Position numbers and translations under genes: made by a program
Shown here: positions 18,256 through 30,342 of the stretch, piece after piece
Position numbering within the stretch: position 1 is the stretch's first letter
How the letters are laid out: every line of letters starts with the position of its first letter
NCBI GenBank assembly: GCA_963793785.1
Contig: CAWCBH010000003.1
Coordinates: forward strand, 1,178,001-1,242,000
Origin: CAWCBH01 sp963793785
GTDB lineage: Bacteria; Actinomycetota; Thermoleophilia; Solirubrobacterales; 70-9
DNA: 64,000 bases
Reading direction: 5' to 3'
The notes under the pieces: model-generated
Seen by the model: only the letters and a program-made list of their open reading frames with translations
Database searches by the model: none
What the model was told of the DNA's origin: nothing

Positions 18256-21200
18256 GTGGTGACGTCTCTTCCGCGGGTGGTGCGGCGTGGCCCGATTGCG
18301 GCGAGCGAAGAGAGCCGGAAGCGGGTCCGCCGCGACAGGACCCGCGGCGACGGTCCCTCCTACGTCGAGCTGCACAGCCACTCCGCCTTCTCCTTCCTCG
18401 ACGGCGCCTCCACCCCGCTCGAGCTGGCCGCCACCGCGGCCGAGCTCGGCTACCCGGCGATGGCGCTGACCGACCACGACGGCCTCTGGGGCTCGCTGGA
18501 GTTCGCGCTGGCCTGCAAGGACTTCGGGGTGCGGGCGATCACCGGCGCCGAGGTGACCGTGTCCGGGGGCGCCCACCTGACCCTGCTGGTCGAGACCCCG
18601 GCCGGCTACCGCAACCTCTGCCGGCTGCTGACCGAGGCCCACTCCCACACCCGCGACAACAGGCAGCGAAAGGCCGAGCAGCCGTGGGTGGCGCTGGAGC
18701 GGATCGAGCAGCTCGCCGAGGGGCTGGTCTGCCTCTCCGGGTGTGCTCGCGAGGGGGCTGTGGCCGCGCCCTGGGAGCGCGGCGACACCGGCGCGGCGGA
18801 GGCGATGGCGCGACGGCTGCTCGCCGCCTTCGGCCCCGACGGCTTGCGGATCGAGCTGCAGCGGCCGTTCTGGCGCCGCGACCGGGCCCGCAACCGCTGG
18901 CTCGCGGCTCTCGCGCAGCGCCTCGGGGTCGCCTGCGTCGCCAGCGGCGACGTCCATGCCCACGACCGCTCCCGCGCCTGGCTGCAGGACACCCTCGTCG
19001 CGGTGCGGCTCGGGGAGACGCTCGACGCCTGCGAGCCGCAGCGGCGCGGCAACTCGACCTCGGTGCTGGCCTCCCCGCAGGCGATGGCGGCCCGCTTCGC
19101 CGAGCATCCGGGGGCGGTGGCGGAGACGCTGCGACTGGCCGAGCGGCTGCGCTTCGACCTCACCGAGGAGCTCGGCTACCGCTACCCGGGCTCCGAGGAC
19201 CCTGGCGCCGATCGCAAGCTGGCGCAGCTCTCTGCGCAGCTGCTCGCCGACCGCTACGCCGGCTCGCCGGACCGCGCCGAGGCCGAGCGGCGCCTGGCGG
19301 AGGAGCTGGCGGTGATCCGCAAGCTCGGCCTCTCGGGCTTCTTCTTGCTGCACCGCGACCTACTGGAGCTGGCCCGCGAGGTCGCGGTCGAGGTGCGGGG
19401 GGCGAATTCCGCTCGCCAGGTGCTTCCCCCGGGTAGGGGGCGGGGCTCGAGCGTCAGCTCGATCGTCTGCTATCTGACCGGGCTCTCGCACGTCGACCCG
19501 GTCAAGGCGGAGCTCTTCCCGGGCCGCTTCCTCAACGCGGAGGTGCGCTCGATGCCCGACATCGACCTCGACTTCCCCCGCGACGTGCGCGAGAAGCTGA
19601 TCCCGCGGGTGCACGAGCGCTACGGGCACGAACGCTCGGCGCTGGTCGCCGCTTTCCCGACCTACCGCTCGCGCGGCGCCGTGCGCGACCTCGGCAAGGC
19701 GCTGGGGCTGCCGCCGGGGGAGATCGAGCGGGTGGCGCGCCAGGTCGACTTCCACGGCGGGGCCGAGGAGATCCGCCGCGACGTCGCCGGGGCGATCGGC
19801 GAACGGCGGGCGGACTCGCTGCGCTGGCGGCGGCTGGTTGAGCTCGCGGGCCAAGCCCTGGGCCTGCCCCGCCACGCCTCCCAGCACCCCGGCGGGATGG
19901 TGATCTCGACCCGGCCGCTGGTCGAGATCTGCCCGGTCGTGCCGGCGGCGATGGAGGGGCGCCAGATCGCCCAGTGGGACAAGGATTCCTGCGCCGACGC
20001 GGGCTTTTTGAAGATCGACCTGCTGGGGCTGGGGATGCTGTCCGCGGTCGAGCGCTGCGTGGAGGAGATCGGCCGCGTGCGCGGCGAGCGGCTCGACCTC
20101 TCGCGGATCCCGCTCGACGACGAGCCGACCTTCGAGTCGATCCGCGCCGCCGACACCACCGGGGTCTTTCAGATCGAGAGCCGGGCGCAGATGCAGATGC
20201 TGCCGCGGACGCTGCCGCAGAACCTCGACGACATCACCGTGCAGGTGGCGCTGGTGCGGCCGGGGCCGATCCAGGGCGGCGCCATCCACCCCTACATCGA
20301 GCGCCGACGGCTGCTGCGCGAGGACCCCGGCTACGAGATCCCCTACGACCACCCCTCGCTGGAGCCGGTGCTGCGCGACACCCTGGGGGCGATCGTCTTC
20401 CAGGAGCAGGTGATCGAGGTGGCGATGGCGCTGGCCGGCTTTTCCTCCGGCGAGGCCGAGGGGCTGCGGCGGGCGATGAGCCGCAAGCGCTCCGAGGCGG
20501 CGCTGCGCGCCTACCACGACCGCTTCATCGCCGGGGCGTGCGAGCGCGGGGCCTCGGCGGAGGTGGCGGAGAAGGTCTTCGCGCAGATCCTCGGCTTCTC
20601 GGGCTTCGGCTTCCCGAAGGCGCACTCGGCGGCGTTCGGGCTGCTCGCCTACCAGTCGGCCTGGCTGCGGGTCCACTACGGGCCCGAGTTCCTCTGCTCG
20701 CTGCTGAACGAGCAGCCGATGGGCTTCTATCCCCCGGACGCGCTGGTGCACGAGGCGCAGCGACGCGGGATCGAGGTGCGGGCGCCCGACGTAAACCGCA
20801 GCGGCGTCGATTGCCGGGTCGAGGACGACGGCTCGCTGGCGGTGCGGGTCGGGCTCGGCTACGTGAAGGGCGTCAAGGAGGAGGAGATGAAGGCGCTGGC
20901 CGGCGAGCGCGATCGCGGCGGCGGCTACGCCGGGATCGCCGACCTGGCCTCGCGCTCGGGAGCGAGCCGGGACGGGCTGGAGCGGCTGGCCTGGTCGGGG
21001 GCACTGGACGAGCTGGCCAAGACGGCGCGGCGGCCGGCGCTGTGGCGACTGGGGGCCGCTGCCGGCGGGCGGGCGGTCGGGGACGGGACCCAGCTGGCGC
21101 TGGAGCTGGAGCCGCCGCGGGCACCGCGGCTGCCGCGGCTGGGCCGCTGGGAGACGGTGCTGGCCGACTACGCCACAACCGGGATGACTCTCGGCGACCA

Positions 21201-21705
21201 TCCGCTGGCGCTGCTGCGTGGCGAGCTCGGCGAGGAGGTCCTGCTGGGGACAGACCTGGAGCGGGCCGAAGACGGCGGCGTGGTCGAGGTCGCGGGGCTG
21301 GTCGTCGCCCGGCAGCGGCCGGCGACCGCGAAGGGCATCGTCTTCATGCTGCTCGAGGACGAAAGCGGGACGATCAACCTGATCGTGCCGCCGCCGGTCT
21401 TCGAGCGTTTTCGAGGGGTCGTGCGGACGGCGCCGCTGCTGCGGGCAAAGGGGCGGCTGGAGCGGCGCCAGGGGGCGATCAACGTGGTCGTCTCAGAGCT
21501 GCGGGTCCTGGAGCGGCCCGACCTGCCGCTGGCCGAGGTGCGCCAGATCGAGCCGCCGACCTCGCGCGAGACGGGCAAGGACGAGGAGGAGCGGGCTGAC
21601 GGTCTGCCACGCCTAGACGAGCTGCGCGAGGCGCGGGAACGGGCGGTGGCGGAGCTGCGGGCGGTGGCTCCGGTCGCCCACAGCTTCGGCCGTCGTGGGC
21701 GGTGA
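18256..21705 (+). CDS. dnaE2: Error-prone DNA polymerase III alpha subunit DnaE2
   Basis: DnaE2 performs mutagenic translesion synthesis during the SOS response. Order of parts: PHP domain (YVELHSHSAFSFLDGAS, LTDHDGLWGS, SGDVHAHDRS), polymerase core with the catalytic acidic motif MPDIDLDFPRDVR near residue 435 and GRGSSVSSIVCYLTGLSHVDP before it, the FQIESRAQMQMLP and KAHSAAFGLLAYQSAWLR palm/fingers motifs, and a C-terminal OB domain (VVEVAGLVVARQRP...MLLEDESGTINLIV). The 1149-residue length is slightly above the usual ~1080. GTG start at 18256. Neighbours and the LexA box indicate SOS induction together with imuB. Confidence 0.93.
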   Translation: MVTSLPRVVRRGPIAASEESRKRVRRDRTRGDGPSYVELHSHSAFSFLDGASTPLELAATAAELGYPAMALTDHDGLWGSLEFALACKDFGVRAITGAEVTVSGGAHLTLLVETPAGYRNLCRLLTEAHSHTRDNRQRKAEQPWVALERIEQLAEGLVCLSGCAREGAVAAPWERGDTGAAEAMARRLLAAFGPDGLRIELQRPFWRRDRARNRWLAALAQRLGVACVASGDVHAHDRSRAWLQDTLVAVRLGETLDACEPQRRGNSTSVLASPQAMAARFAEHPGAVAETLRLAERLRFDLTEELGYRYPGSEDPGADRKLAQLSAQLLADRYAGSPDRAEAERRLAEELAVIRKLGLSGFFLLHRDLLELAREVAVEVRGANSARQVLPPGRGRGSSVSSIVCYLTGLSHVDPVKAELFPGRFLNAEVRSMPDIDLDFPRDVREKLIPRVHERYGHERSALVAAFPTYRSRGAVRDLGKALGLPPGEIERVARQVDFHGGAEEIRRDVAGAIGERRADSLRWRRLVELAGQALGLPRHASQHPGGMVISTRPLVEICPVVPAAMEGRQIAQWDKDSCADAGFLKIDLLGLGMLSAVERCVEEIGRVRGERLDLSRIPLDDEPTFESIRAADTTGVFQIESRAQMQMLPRTLPQNLDDITVQVALVRPGPIQGGAIHPYIERRRLLREDPGYEIPYDHPSLEPVLRDTLGAIVFQEQVIEVAMALAGFSSGEAEGLRRAMSRKRSEAALRAYHDRFIAGACERGASAEVAEKVFAQILGFSGFGFPKAHSAAFGLLAYQSAWLRVHYGPEFLCSLLNEQPMGFYPPDALVHEAQRRGIEVRAPDVNRSGVDCRVEDDGSLAVRVGLGYVKGVKEEEMKALAGERDRGGGYAGIADLASRSGASRDGLERLAWSGALDELAKTARRPALWRLGAAAGGRAVGDGTQLALELEPPRAPRLPRLGRWETVLADYATTGMTLGDHPLALLRGELGEEVLLGTDLERAEDGGVVEVAGLVVARQRPATAKGIVFMLLEDESGTINLIVPPPVFERFRGVVRTAPLLRAKGRLERRQGAINVVVSELRVLERPDLPLAEVRQIEPPTSRETGKDEEERADGLPRLDELREARERAVAELRAVAPVAHSFGRRGR

Positions 21706-21757
21706 ATGCAAGAAGCCCTGCAAACCCCGGGATCCGTCCGGGTACCCACGTAGGTTG

Positions 21758-21771
21758 CGAACCCATGTTCG
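21758..21771. promoter_or_regulatory. Second LexA (SOS) box, overlapping a tiny ORF start
   Basis: CGAAC-CCAT-GTTCG matches the LexA operator perfectly. It lies 53 bp after the dnaE2 stop and contains the ATG of the 66-codon ORF at 21765. It could control that ORF or be a chance match within coding sequence; two perfect sites flanking the cassette make chance less likely. Confidence 0.75.
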
Positions 21772-21965
21772 AGTCAAAGACACGCTTCATCGACCGGCTC
21801 GCCGACGCCGTCGACTTGGTGGTCGACTTCGCGACCCTCGGCGAGTACGGGTTCGAGCCGGTCGCCGAGCCGACTCCGCCATGCGCACGACGCCACCGCG
21901 ACCGGGGCTCAGGGCCTCGGCTCGCGGTGATCGATCGCGCTGGTCGGCTCCCAGCCCGGTCTTAG
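21765..21965 (+). CDS. Small protein at a LexA box (possible SOS-induced, unknown)
   Basis: Not recognised. A 66-residue product beginning MFESKTRFIDRLADAVDLVVDF, which forms an amphipathic helix, followed by ATLGEYGFEPVAEPT and a basic Arg-rich tail without clear structure. The start codon is inside the second LexA box, so the protein would be repressed by LexA. Small SOS proteins in other actinobacteria often inhibit cell division, but nothing in this sequence shows that here. An upstream in-frame start at 21702 overlaps dnaE2 and is less likely. The Arg-rich end could be a non-conserved or mis-framed tail. Confidence 0.5.
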   Translation: MFESKTRFIDRLADAVDLVVDFATLGEYGFEPVAEPTPPCARRHRDRGSGPRLAVIDRAGRLPARS

Positions 21966-21972
21966 CCCAGAC

Positions 21973-22257
21973 CTAGACGCGGCGCGATCTGTCGTGATCC
22001 TTGGCGACGAACCGCTCATAGATGAATAGGAGCAGCATGGTTCCGATGATTGCTCCGACGAGACCGCCGAGATCGAACTTGTCGTCGTCTCCGATGCCCA
22101 GCAGCTCGGCGAAGATGAAGTAGCCGACCAACGACCCGGCCAGGCCGAGAATGATCGTCATCACCAACCCCATCTGCTGTCGCCCGGGCAGCAACGCCCT
22201 GCCGAGGAATCCGGCCAAGAGGCCGAGAATCACGGCTCCGATTATCTCTCCGACCAT
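21973..22257 (-). CDS. GlsB/YeaQ/YmgE family stress-response membrane protein
   Basis: A 94-residue, three-helix membrane protein of the transglycosylase-associated family: VGEIIGAVILGLLAGFLGRALLPG, MGLVMTIILGLAGSLVGYFIF, and LGGLVGAIIGTMLLLFIYERFVAK. The G-rich helices with LGLAGSLVGY are the family signature. Members respond to stress in Gram-positive and Gram-negative bacteria; biochemical function is unknown. It is divergent from the luciferase-like gene across a 163-bp gap that holds a palindromic operator. Confidence 0.93.
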   Translation of the reverse strand: MVGEIIGAVILGLLAGFLGRALLPGRQQMGLVMTIILGLAGSLVGYFIFAELLGIGDDDKFDLGGLVGAIIGTMLLLFIYERFVAKDHDRSRRV

Positions 22258-22353
22258 CTGATCTCCCTTATCTCCTGAATCGTGGTTGAAAGTCCTTGGT
22301 GCTGGGCCGAGGATTCCCCCTCGCGCCGATCACCAAACGCCTTCGTCGCCCCC

Positions 22354-22382
22354 TTGACTTCAAGCACACTTGAAGTTGTACG
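22354..22382 (+). promoter_or_regulatory. Promoter with embedded 20-bp palindromic operator
   Basis: TTGACT (22354-22359) and a weak -10 TGTACG (22377-22382) are 17 bp apart. Between and overlapping them is a perfect inverted repeat, ACTTCAAG-CACA-CTTGAAGT (22357-22376). The DUF5519 gene starts at 22421, about 30 nt past the expected start site. Confidence 0.6.
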
Positions 22383-22420
22383 GTGACCGAGATGCCGATT
22401 CTCGACAACGGAGGCCGCCG

Positions 22421-22774
22421 ATGACCAAGACCCAGACCGCCAGCGAGCGAATCATCGAGGAGGTCACCTCCTGGCCCGGGGTCGTGATGGGTCGCAACGC
22501 CCGCGGCGGGCTCGCCTTCATGCTCGGCCGCCGCGAGCTCGGGCACCTGCACGGCGACCACGCACTGCATACCGGCTTCCCGAAGGAGGTCTGGGCGGAG
22601 TTGAAGGAGCAGCGCCGGATCGTCGACCACCCGGTCTTCCCGGGAAAGGCCGGTCCGGCGGCGCGCAAGATCGAGACCGAGGCCGACGTCACCGACTCGA
22701 TCGGCCTGCTGCGGATCAACTACGACCGCGTGATCGCCCGCTACGGCCTTCCGGAGCCGGCAGAGGCCGCCTAA
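22421..22774 (+). CDS. Luciferase-domain (DUF5519) protein
   Basis: A 117-residue soluble protein: ASERIIEEVTSWPGVVMGRNARGGLAFMLGRRELGHLHGDHALHTGFPKEVWAELKEQ, then HPVFPGKAGPAARKI and a C-terminal helix IGLLRINYDRVIARYG. The ELGHLHGD and FP...W.EL motifs are those of the DUF5519 'luciferase' domain, which despite its name has no proven light-emitting role. GGAGG at 22410-22414, 6 nt before the ATG, fixes the start. It has a strong candidate promoter and operator upstream and a terminator 5 bases after the stop. Confidence 0.85.
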   Translation: MTKTQTASERIIEEVTSWPGVVMGRNARGGLAFMLGRRELGHLHGDHALHTGFPKEVWAELKEQRRIVDHPVFPGKAGPAARKIETEADVTDSIGLLRINYDRVIARYGLPEPAEAA

Positions 22775-22779
22775 CGAAG

Positions 22780-22803
22780 AGAGCCGCCCCGAAGGGCGGC
22801 TCT
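22780..22803. terminator. Stem-loop terminator between DUF5519 and the rRNA operon
   Basis: AGAGCCGCCC-CGAA-GGGCGGCTCT is a perfect 10-bp stem. Read on the minus strand the loop is a UUCG tetraloop closed by C-G, just after the 5S gene, so it likely terminates rrn transcription; it can also serve the plus-strand gene. No long U tract follows. Confidence 0.8.
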
Positions 22804-22817
22804 GTGTAGCTAAAGAA

Positions 22818-22933
22818 TCGGCGGCGACCTACTCTCCCAGGAGGTTGCCCTCCAAGTACCATCGGCGCTGAGGGGCTTAACTGCTCTGTTCGGAATGGGA
22901 AGAGGTGTTTCCCCCTCGCTATACGCCACCGAA
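22818..22933 (-). rRNA. rrf: 5S ribosomal RNA
   Basis: The minus strand reads GGTGGCGTATAGCG...CCCATTCCGAACAGAGCAGTTAAGC...GATGGTACTTGGAGGGCAACCTCC...GTCGCCGCC, the standard 5S helices and loops, ~116 nt. The CGAACAG loop and closing stem are present. Ends are estimated to within a few bases. Confidence 0.95.
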
Positions 22934-22948
22934 AGTTTGCGAGACCAA

Positions 22949-22979
22949 GCCTCGGTGGAGCTTGAAAACTGCACAAGCC
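22949..22979 (-). repeat. 23S processing-stem arm (3' side)
   Basis: This 31-base segment is the inverted complement, with one mismatch, of 27090-27120 on the other side of the 23S gene. In the transcript the two would pair into the long stem normally cut by RNase III. It contains the CTTGAAAACTGCACA motif common in rrn spacers. Confidence 0.85.
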
Positions 22980-23276
22980 GGAGTAATAGAAATCCGTCAA
23001 GCCCTCGACGCATTAGTACCGGTCGGCTGAATGCATTGCTGCATGTATACCGCCGGCCTATCAACCTGGTGGTCTCCCAGGCGTCTTACTCCCTCTAGGG
23101 GATGGGAGAGCTCATCTCGAGGACGGCTTCCCGCTTAGATGCCTTCAGCGGTTATCCGTTCCGTGCGTAGCTAACCTGCAATGCCCTTGGCAGGACAACA
23201 GATACACCAGCGGCACGTTCATCCCGGTCCTCTCGTACTAGGGATGACTCCTCTCAACTCTCCAACGCCCACGGCA

Positions 23277-23359
<83 letters not shown>

Positions 23360-23363
23360 ACTC

Positions 23364-23405
<42 letters not shown>

Positions 23406-23431
23406 GTTCGTCGATGTGGACTCTTGGAACC

Positions 23432-23474
<43 letters not shown>

Positions 23475-23624
23475 CGGCGCTTCCACTTGCAACCGCCGGA
23501 TCACTAAGCCCAACTTTCGTTCCTGCTCGACCCGTCGGTCTCGCAGTCAAGCTCCCTTGTTGCCTTTACACTCTGCGCACGATTTCCAACCGTACTGAGG
23601 GAACCTTTGGGCGCCTCCGTTACA

Positions 23625-23662
<38 letters not shown>

Positions 23663-23805
23663 ACACTGTTCACCGCCCGGATAACGGCGCGGTGTTAGAA
23701 GCCCGGACTACCAAGGGTGGTATCTCAAGGTTGACTCCCCGGCGGCCAAAGCCACCGGTTCACAGTCTCCCACCTATCCTGAGCGAGATACCCCAGACTC
23801 CAATA

Positions 23806-23841
<36 letters not shown>

Positions 23842-23942
23842 TAGCCGCGGGTACTCGGCATCTTCACCGAGACTTTAATTTCACCGAGCCCCTCGTTGAG
23901 ACAGCGTCCAAGTCGTTACGCCATTCGTGCAGGTCGGAACTT

Positions 23943-25047
<1,105 letters not shown>

Positions 25048-26475
25048 AGCTTCACTGCTTCGCCGTCCCGAAGGACAGCTAACAGGTCCGCGTAACCTTC
25101 CGGCACCGGGCAGGCGTCAGCCCCTATACGTCGTCTTGCGACTTAGCAGAGGCCTGTGTTTTTGGTAAACAGTCGCTTGGACCAATTCACTGCGGCCCCC
25201 TCGGGCTCCCTCCGTATGGAGTTCACCCTACCGGGGCGCCCCTTATCCCGAAGTTACGGGGCGATTTTGCCGAGTTCCTTAACGAGGGTTAGCTCGCTCA
25301 CCTCAGTATGTTCTACATGTCCACCTGTGTCGGTTATCGGTACGGGCACGCGAATCCTGCCTAGAGGATTTTCTTGGAGGCATGGGATCGGGGACTGGCC
25401 GGCGGTCAAGCCAGCTGGCATCGCACCTCGCGTCAGAACGCCGCTGCGGATTTACCTACAGCGACTAGCTACGTGCTTGCCCCAGGACAACCATCGCCTG
25501 GGTTCCCTTACCCTTCCCCGTCCCCCCATCGGTCATAACGGATTCGACGTGGTACAGGAATATCAACCTGTTGGCCATCGGCTACGCCTTTCGGCCTCGC
25601 CTTAGGTCCCGACTAACCCTGAGCAGACGAACTTTACTCAGGAAACCTCGGACAATCGGTGGAGGGGATTCTCACCCCTCTATCGTTACTCATGCCGGCA
25701 TTCTCACTTCCAGACGCTCCACCGAGGCTCACGCCACGGCTTCATGCAACTGGAACGCTCTCCTACCGCGTACAGAGCCCGCAGGCCTGCACACCCATAG
25801 CTTCGGAGGCTAGCTTGAGCCCCGTTGAATTATCCGCGCCCGAACACTTGACCAGTGAGCTGTTACGCACTCTTTCAAGGGTGGCTGCTTCTAAGCCAAC
25901 CTCTTGGTTGTCTTTGCATTCGGACATCGTTTGCCACTTAGCTAGCACTTAGGGTCCTTAGCTGATGGTCTGGGTTGTTCCCCTCTCGCGTACGAAGTTT
26001 ATCCCCCGCACGCTGACTCCCGAGTTAACCGTAACGGTCTTCGGAGTTTGCCTGAAGTCGGTAACCTGGTAGGGCCCCTAGTCCAAGCAGTGCTCTACGG
26101 CCGAAACGCAATCACTCGAGGCTATACCTAAATATATTTCGGAGAGAACCAGATATCTCTGGGCTTGATTAGCCTTTCACTCCGATCCACAGGTCATCCG
26201 CCCAGTTTTCAACCTAGGTCGGTTCGGCCCTCCACGAGGTCTTACCCCCGCTTCAGCCTGCCCATGGATAGCTCGCCCAGTTTCGGGTCTACCGCCAGTG
26301 ACTGTGTCGCCCTATTCAGACTCGCTTTCGCTGCGGCTCCGCTCATCGCTTAACCTCGCCACTGACGAGTAACTCGCCGGCTCGTGATGCAAAAAGCACG
26401 CCGTCACACCCGAAGGTGCTCCGACCACTTGTAGGCACGTGGTTTCAGGTACTATTTCACTCCCCTTCAGGGGTG

Positions 26476-26517
<42 letters not shown>

Positions 26518-27089
26518 CAGGGAGTATCTAGCCTTGGAGGGTGGTCCCCCCAGGTTCAGACCGCGTTTCACGGGTGCGGTCCTACTCAGGAACATCAATC
26601 GGCAGGTCAGTGCGCTTTCGCCTACGGGACGATTGCCCTCTTTGGTGCGAAGTTCCATTCGCTTCGGCTAACACCTGACTTGGTAACTGCCGCCGAGCCG
26701 GACACGGCTCGGGCATGATGTCCTACAACCCCCGGCAGGCAACGCGTGCCCGCTTACACCTGCCAGGTTTAGGCTGATCCCTTTTCGCTCGCCACTACTC
26801 AGGGAATCTCGGTTGATTTCCTTTCCTCGGGGTACTTAGATGTTTCAGTTCCCCCGCTTGCCTTCCAGCGGCTATGTATTCACCTCTGGATGACGCCGCA
26901 TTACCGGCGCCGGGTTGCCCCATTCGGAGATCCGCGGGTCAATGGCTGTTCAGCTCCTCGCCGCGGCTTATCGCAGCCGTCCACGTCCTTCTTCGACTCC
27001 TGGTGCCAAGGCATCCACCATGTGCCCTTCATATCTTGACGGTGAGTCAGCCTGGGCGCCGAAGCGCTCAGGCCGCTATTACCCATATT

Positions 27090-27120
27090 GGCTTGTGCAG
27101 TTTTCAAGGTCCACCGAGGC
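27090..27120 (-). repeat. 23S processing-stem arm (5' side)
   Basis: Pairs with 22949-22979 over 31 positions with one mismatch, enclosing the whole intron-bearing 23S precursor. Confidence 0.85.
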
Positions 27121-27145
27121 GCACACAGCGCAGGCCTTGCGCCGG

Positions 27146-27170
27146 CGGTCTCTCAAAACTGAGCAGCGTG
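27146..27170 (-). repeat. 16S processing-stem arm (3' side)
   Basis: Complementary to 29012-29036 across the 16S gene (CACGCTGCTCAGTTTT and AGACCG blocks identical in inverted sense, two mismatches between). Expected RNase III processing stem. Confidence 0.8.
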
Positions 27171-27312
27171 GCGGCGATCCGCCCGAAGGCGATCTCGCCG
27201 GCGAACCCGGTCGACGTTTCAGGAGGCGCCTCATCTCGAGCACTGAGCTCGAGTACAGGCGCCGCTCCCTCGCCGGCGAGGCGGAATGCCCCGGCGACGT
27301 GGTGAGCTCCCT

Positions 27313-28859
<1,547 letters not shown>

Positions 28860-29112
28860 AGTACTTCTCGAAGAGCTGTCATGCCTGGCGTGGCCGCCGG
28901 GTACACATCCACGGCGACCGGCATGACGGGTCAAAATCAACCCGGGCGGCACGCCGAAGCGGCCGGCCGGGCCGGGCTCGATCACTCCCGCGGGCCGAAG
29001 CCCACGGGGTGCACGCTGCTCAGTTTTCAAAGACCGCTTGCATCCTCGAGCGGCGGGACTCGCCGCACTCGGTGCAGTGGTGCAGGCCGCAGCCTGCCCC
29101 AAAGGACGGAGG
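28860..29112 (-). other. rRNA leader
   Basis: About 250 bases between the rrn promoter and 16S. It contains the 16S stem arm with a TTTGAAAACTGAGCAG block and GC-rich hairpins, including CCGTGGGCTTCGGCCCGCGG. No protein gene is supported. Confidence 0.7.
29012..29036 (-). repeat. 16S processing-stem arm (5' side)
   Basis: Leader segment complementary to 27146-27170; see that arm. Confidence 0.8.
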
Positions 29113-29141
29113 AGTATAGCGTCGCGACGCCTGCCGCTCAA
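29113..29141 (-). promoter_or_regulatory. rRNA operon promoter
   Basis: On the minus strand TTGAGC (29136-29141) is followed after exactly 17 bases by TATACT (29113-29118), the best sigma-70-type promoter in the window. It lies 35 bases after the tyrS stop and ~250 bases upstream of 16S. Confidence 0.85.
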
Positions 29142-29175
29142 GCACCCCGCCGGGCGGTGTCCTCGCCGCCGGGCC

Positions 29176-30342
29176 TCAGCCGACCCGAAAACGGGCGTGC
29201 CGGCGCTTGCCGAGCTGCAGAACCCGGCCGTCGAGAGCGGCCGGCTCGAAGTCGAGATGCTCGGAATCGATCACGCTGCCGTCGAGCTTGACACCGCCCT
29301 GGGCCAGCAGCCTCCGAGCCTCGCTGCGGCTGACCCCGAAGTGCTCCGCCAGCAGGGCCGGGAGATGGACCGCGGCGCCGGCCGGGATCGCAACCTCCGG
29401 CATCTGCTCCGGCGCCTTGTGCTGCACGAAGAGGCGCTCGAAATGCGCCTCTGCTGCCTCGGCCGCCGCCTGGTCGCAAAAGCGGGCGACGACGCGCCGC
29501 GCCAGCTCGCGCTTCTGGTCTCGCGGCCCGGCATCCTCGGGGGGCTCGACTCCGAGGACGAGGCGGTAGTAGGAGTCCATCGCCTCGTCGGGGATCCGCA
29601 TCACCTTGCCGAAGATCTCCTCCGGGGGCTCCGAGACGCCGATGTAGTTGCCCAACGACTTGCTCATCTTCTGGGCCCCGTCGGTCCCGACCAGGATCGG
29701 CAGGGTCAGAACCGACTGCGGCTCCTGCCCGTAGGCGGCCTGCACATCGCGGGCGAACAGCAGGTTGAACTTCTGGTCGGTCCCCCCCACCTCGACGTCG
29801 GCGGAGACCGCGACCGAGTCATATCCCTGCAGGAGCGGATAGAGGAGCTCCAGGGCCGAGATCGGCGATCCGGCCTCCATCCTGCGTTCGAAGTCGTCTC
29901 GCTCCAGCAGCCGCGCGACCGTTGCGCGCGCAAGCAACCCGAGCAGGTCCTCGGGCGCCATCCGCAGCCATTCGCTGTTGAAACGGACCTCCGTCTGCTC
30001 CCGGTCGAGGACGGCAAACGCCTGCTCGGTGTAGGTGCGAGCGTTGGCCTCGATCTCCGCCTCGCTCAGGACTGGGCGTTGCGCCGAGCGGCCGCTCGGG
30101 TCCCCGACCCGGGAGGTGAAGTCGCCGATGATCAAGACCACCGTGTTGCCGGCGTCCTGGAACTGGCGCAGCTTCGAGAGCGCCACTGTGTGGCCGAGAT
30201 GGATGTCGGCGCTCGTCGGGTCGATGCCGAATTTGACCCGCAACGGCCGGTCGCCCTCGAGCTGTCGCTGCAGCTGGCCCTCGGGCAGGACGTCGACGGC
30301 GTTGCGGACCAGCCCGCCGGTGGCCTCCGCGGGCGTGGTCAT
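29176..30342 (-). CDS. tyrS: Tyrosyl-tRNA synthetase
   Basis: Charges tRNA-Tyr. The class I signatures are present: HLGH in ADIHLGHTVALSKLRQFQ near residue 47 (HIGH motif) and KMSKS in GAQKMSKSLGNYIG near residue 230. The tyrosine pocket region GGTDQKFNLLFARD and a C-terminal S4 RNA-binding domain (LLAEHFGVSRSEARRLLAQGGVKLDG) follow. Length 388 residues fits the shorter TyrS type (TyrZ-like). The next feature downstream on the same strand is the rrn promoter. Confidence 0.96.
   Translation of the reverse strand: MTTPAEATGGLVRNAVDVLPEGQLQRQLEGDRPLRVKFGIDPTSADIHLGHTVALSKLRQFQDAGNTVVLIIGDFTSRVGDPSGRSAQRPVLSEAEIEANARTYTEQAFAVLDREQTEVRFNSEWLRMAPEDLLGLLARATVARLLERDDFERRMEAGSPISALELLYPLLQGYDSVAVSADVEVGGTDQKFNLLFARDVQAAYGQEPQSVLTLPILVGTDGAQKMSKSLGNYIGVSEPPEEIFGKVMRIPDEAMDSYYRLVLGVEPPEDAGPRDQKRELARRVVARFCDQAAAEAAEAHFERLFVQHKAPEQMPEVAIPAGAAVHLPALLAEHFGVSRSEARRLLAQGGVKLDGSVIDSEHLDFEPAALDGRVLQLGKRRHARFRVG

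Larger units (their letters stand above)
27042..27312 (-). other. 16S-23S internal transcribed spacer without tRNA
   Basis: About 270 bases. I found no cloverleaf, T-loop GGTTCGA or acceptor stem for tRNA-Ile or tRNA-Ala. It holds one arm of the 16S processing stem (27146-27170) and one arm of the 23S stem (27090-27120), and otherwise GC-rich sequence with no ORF of note. Confidence 0.85.

Noticed and set aside
19360..21201. Long minus-strand ORF (613 codons) opposite dnaE2
   Set aside because: Antisense to a gene with clear catalytic motifs; its protein is low-complexity Arg/Leu/Gln/Pro sequence typical of reverse frames in high-GC DNA.
27042..27312. tRNA-Ile or tRNA-Ala in the 16S-23S spacer
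   Set aside because: No cloverleaf arms or T-loop could be found on either strand.
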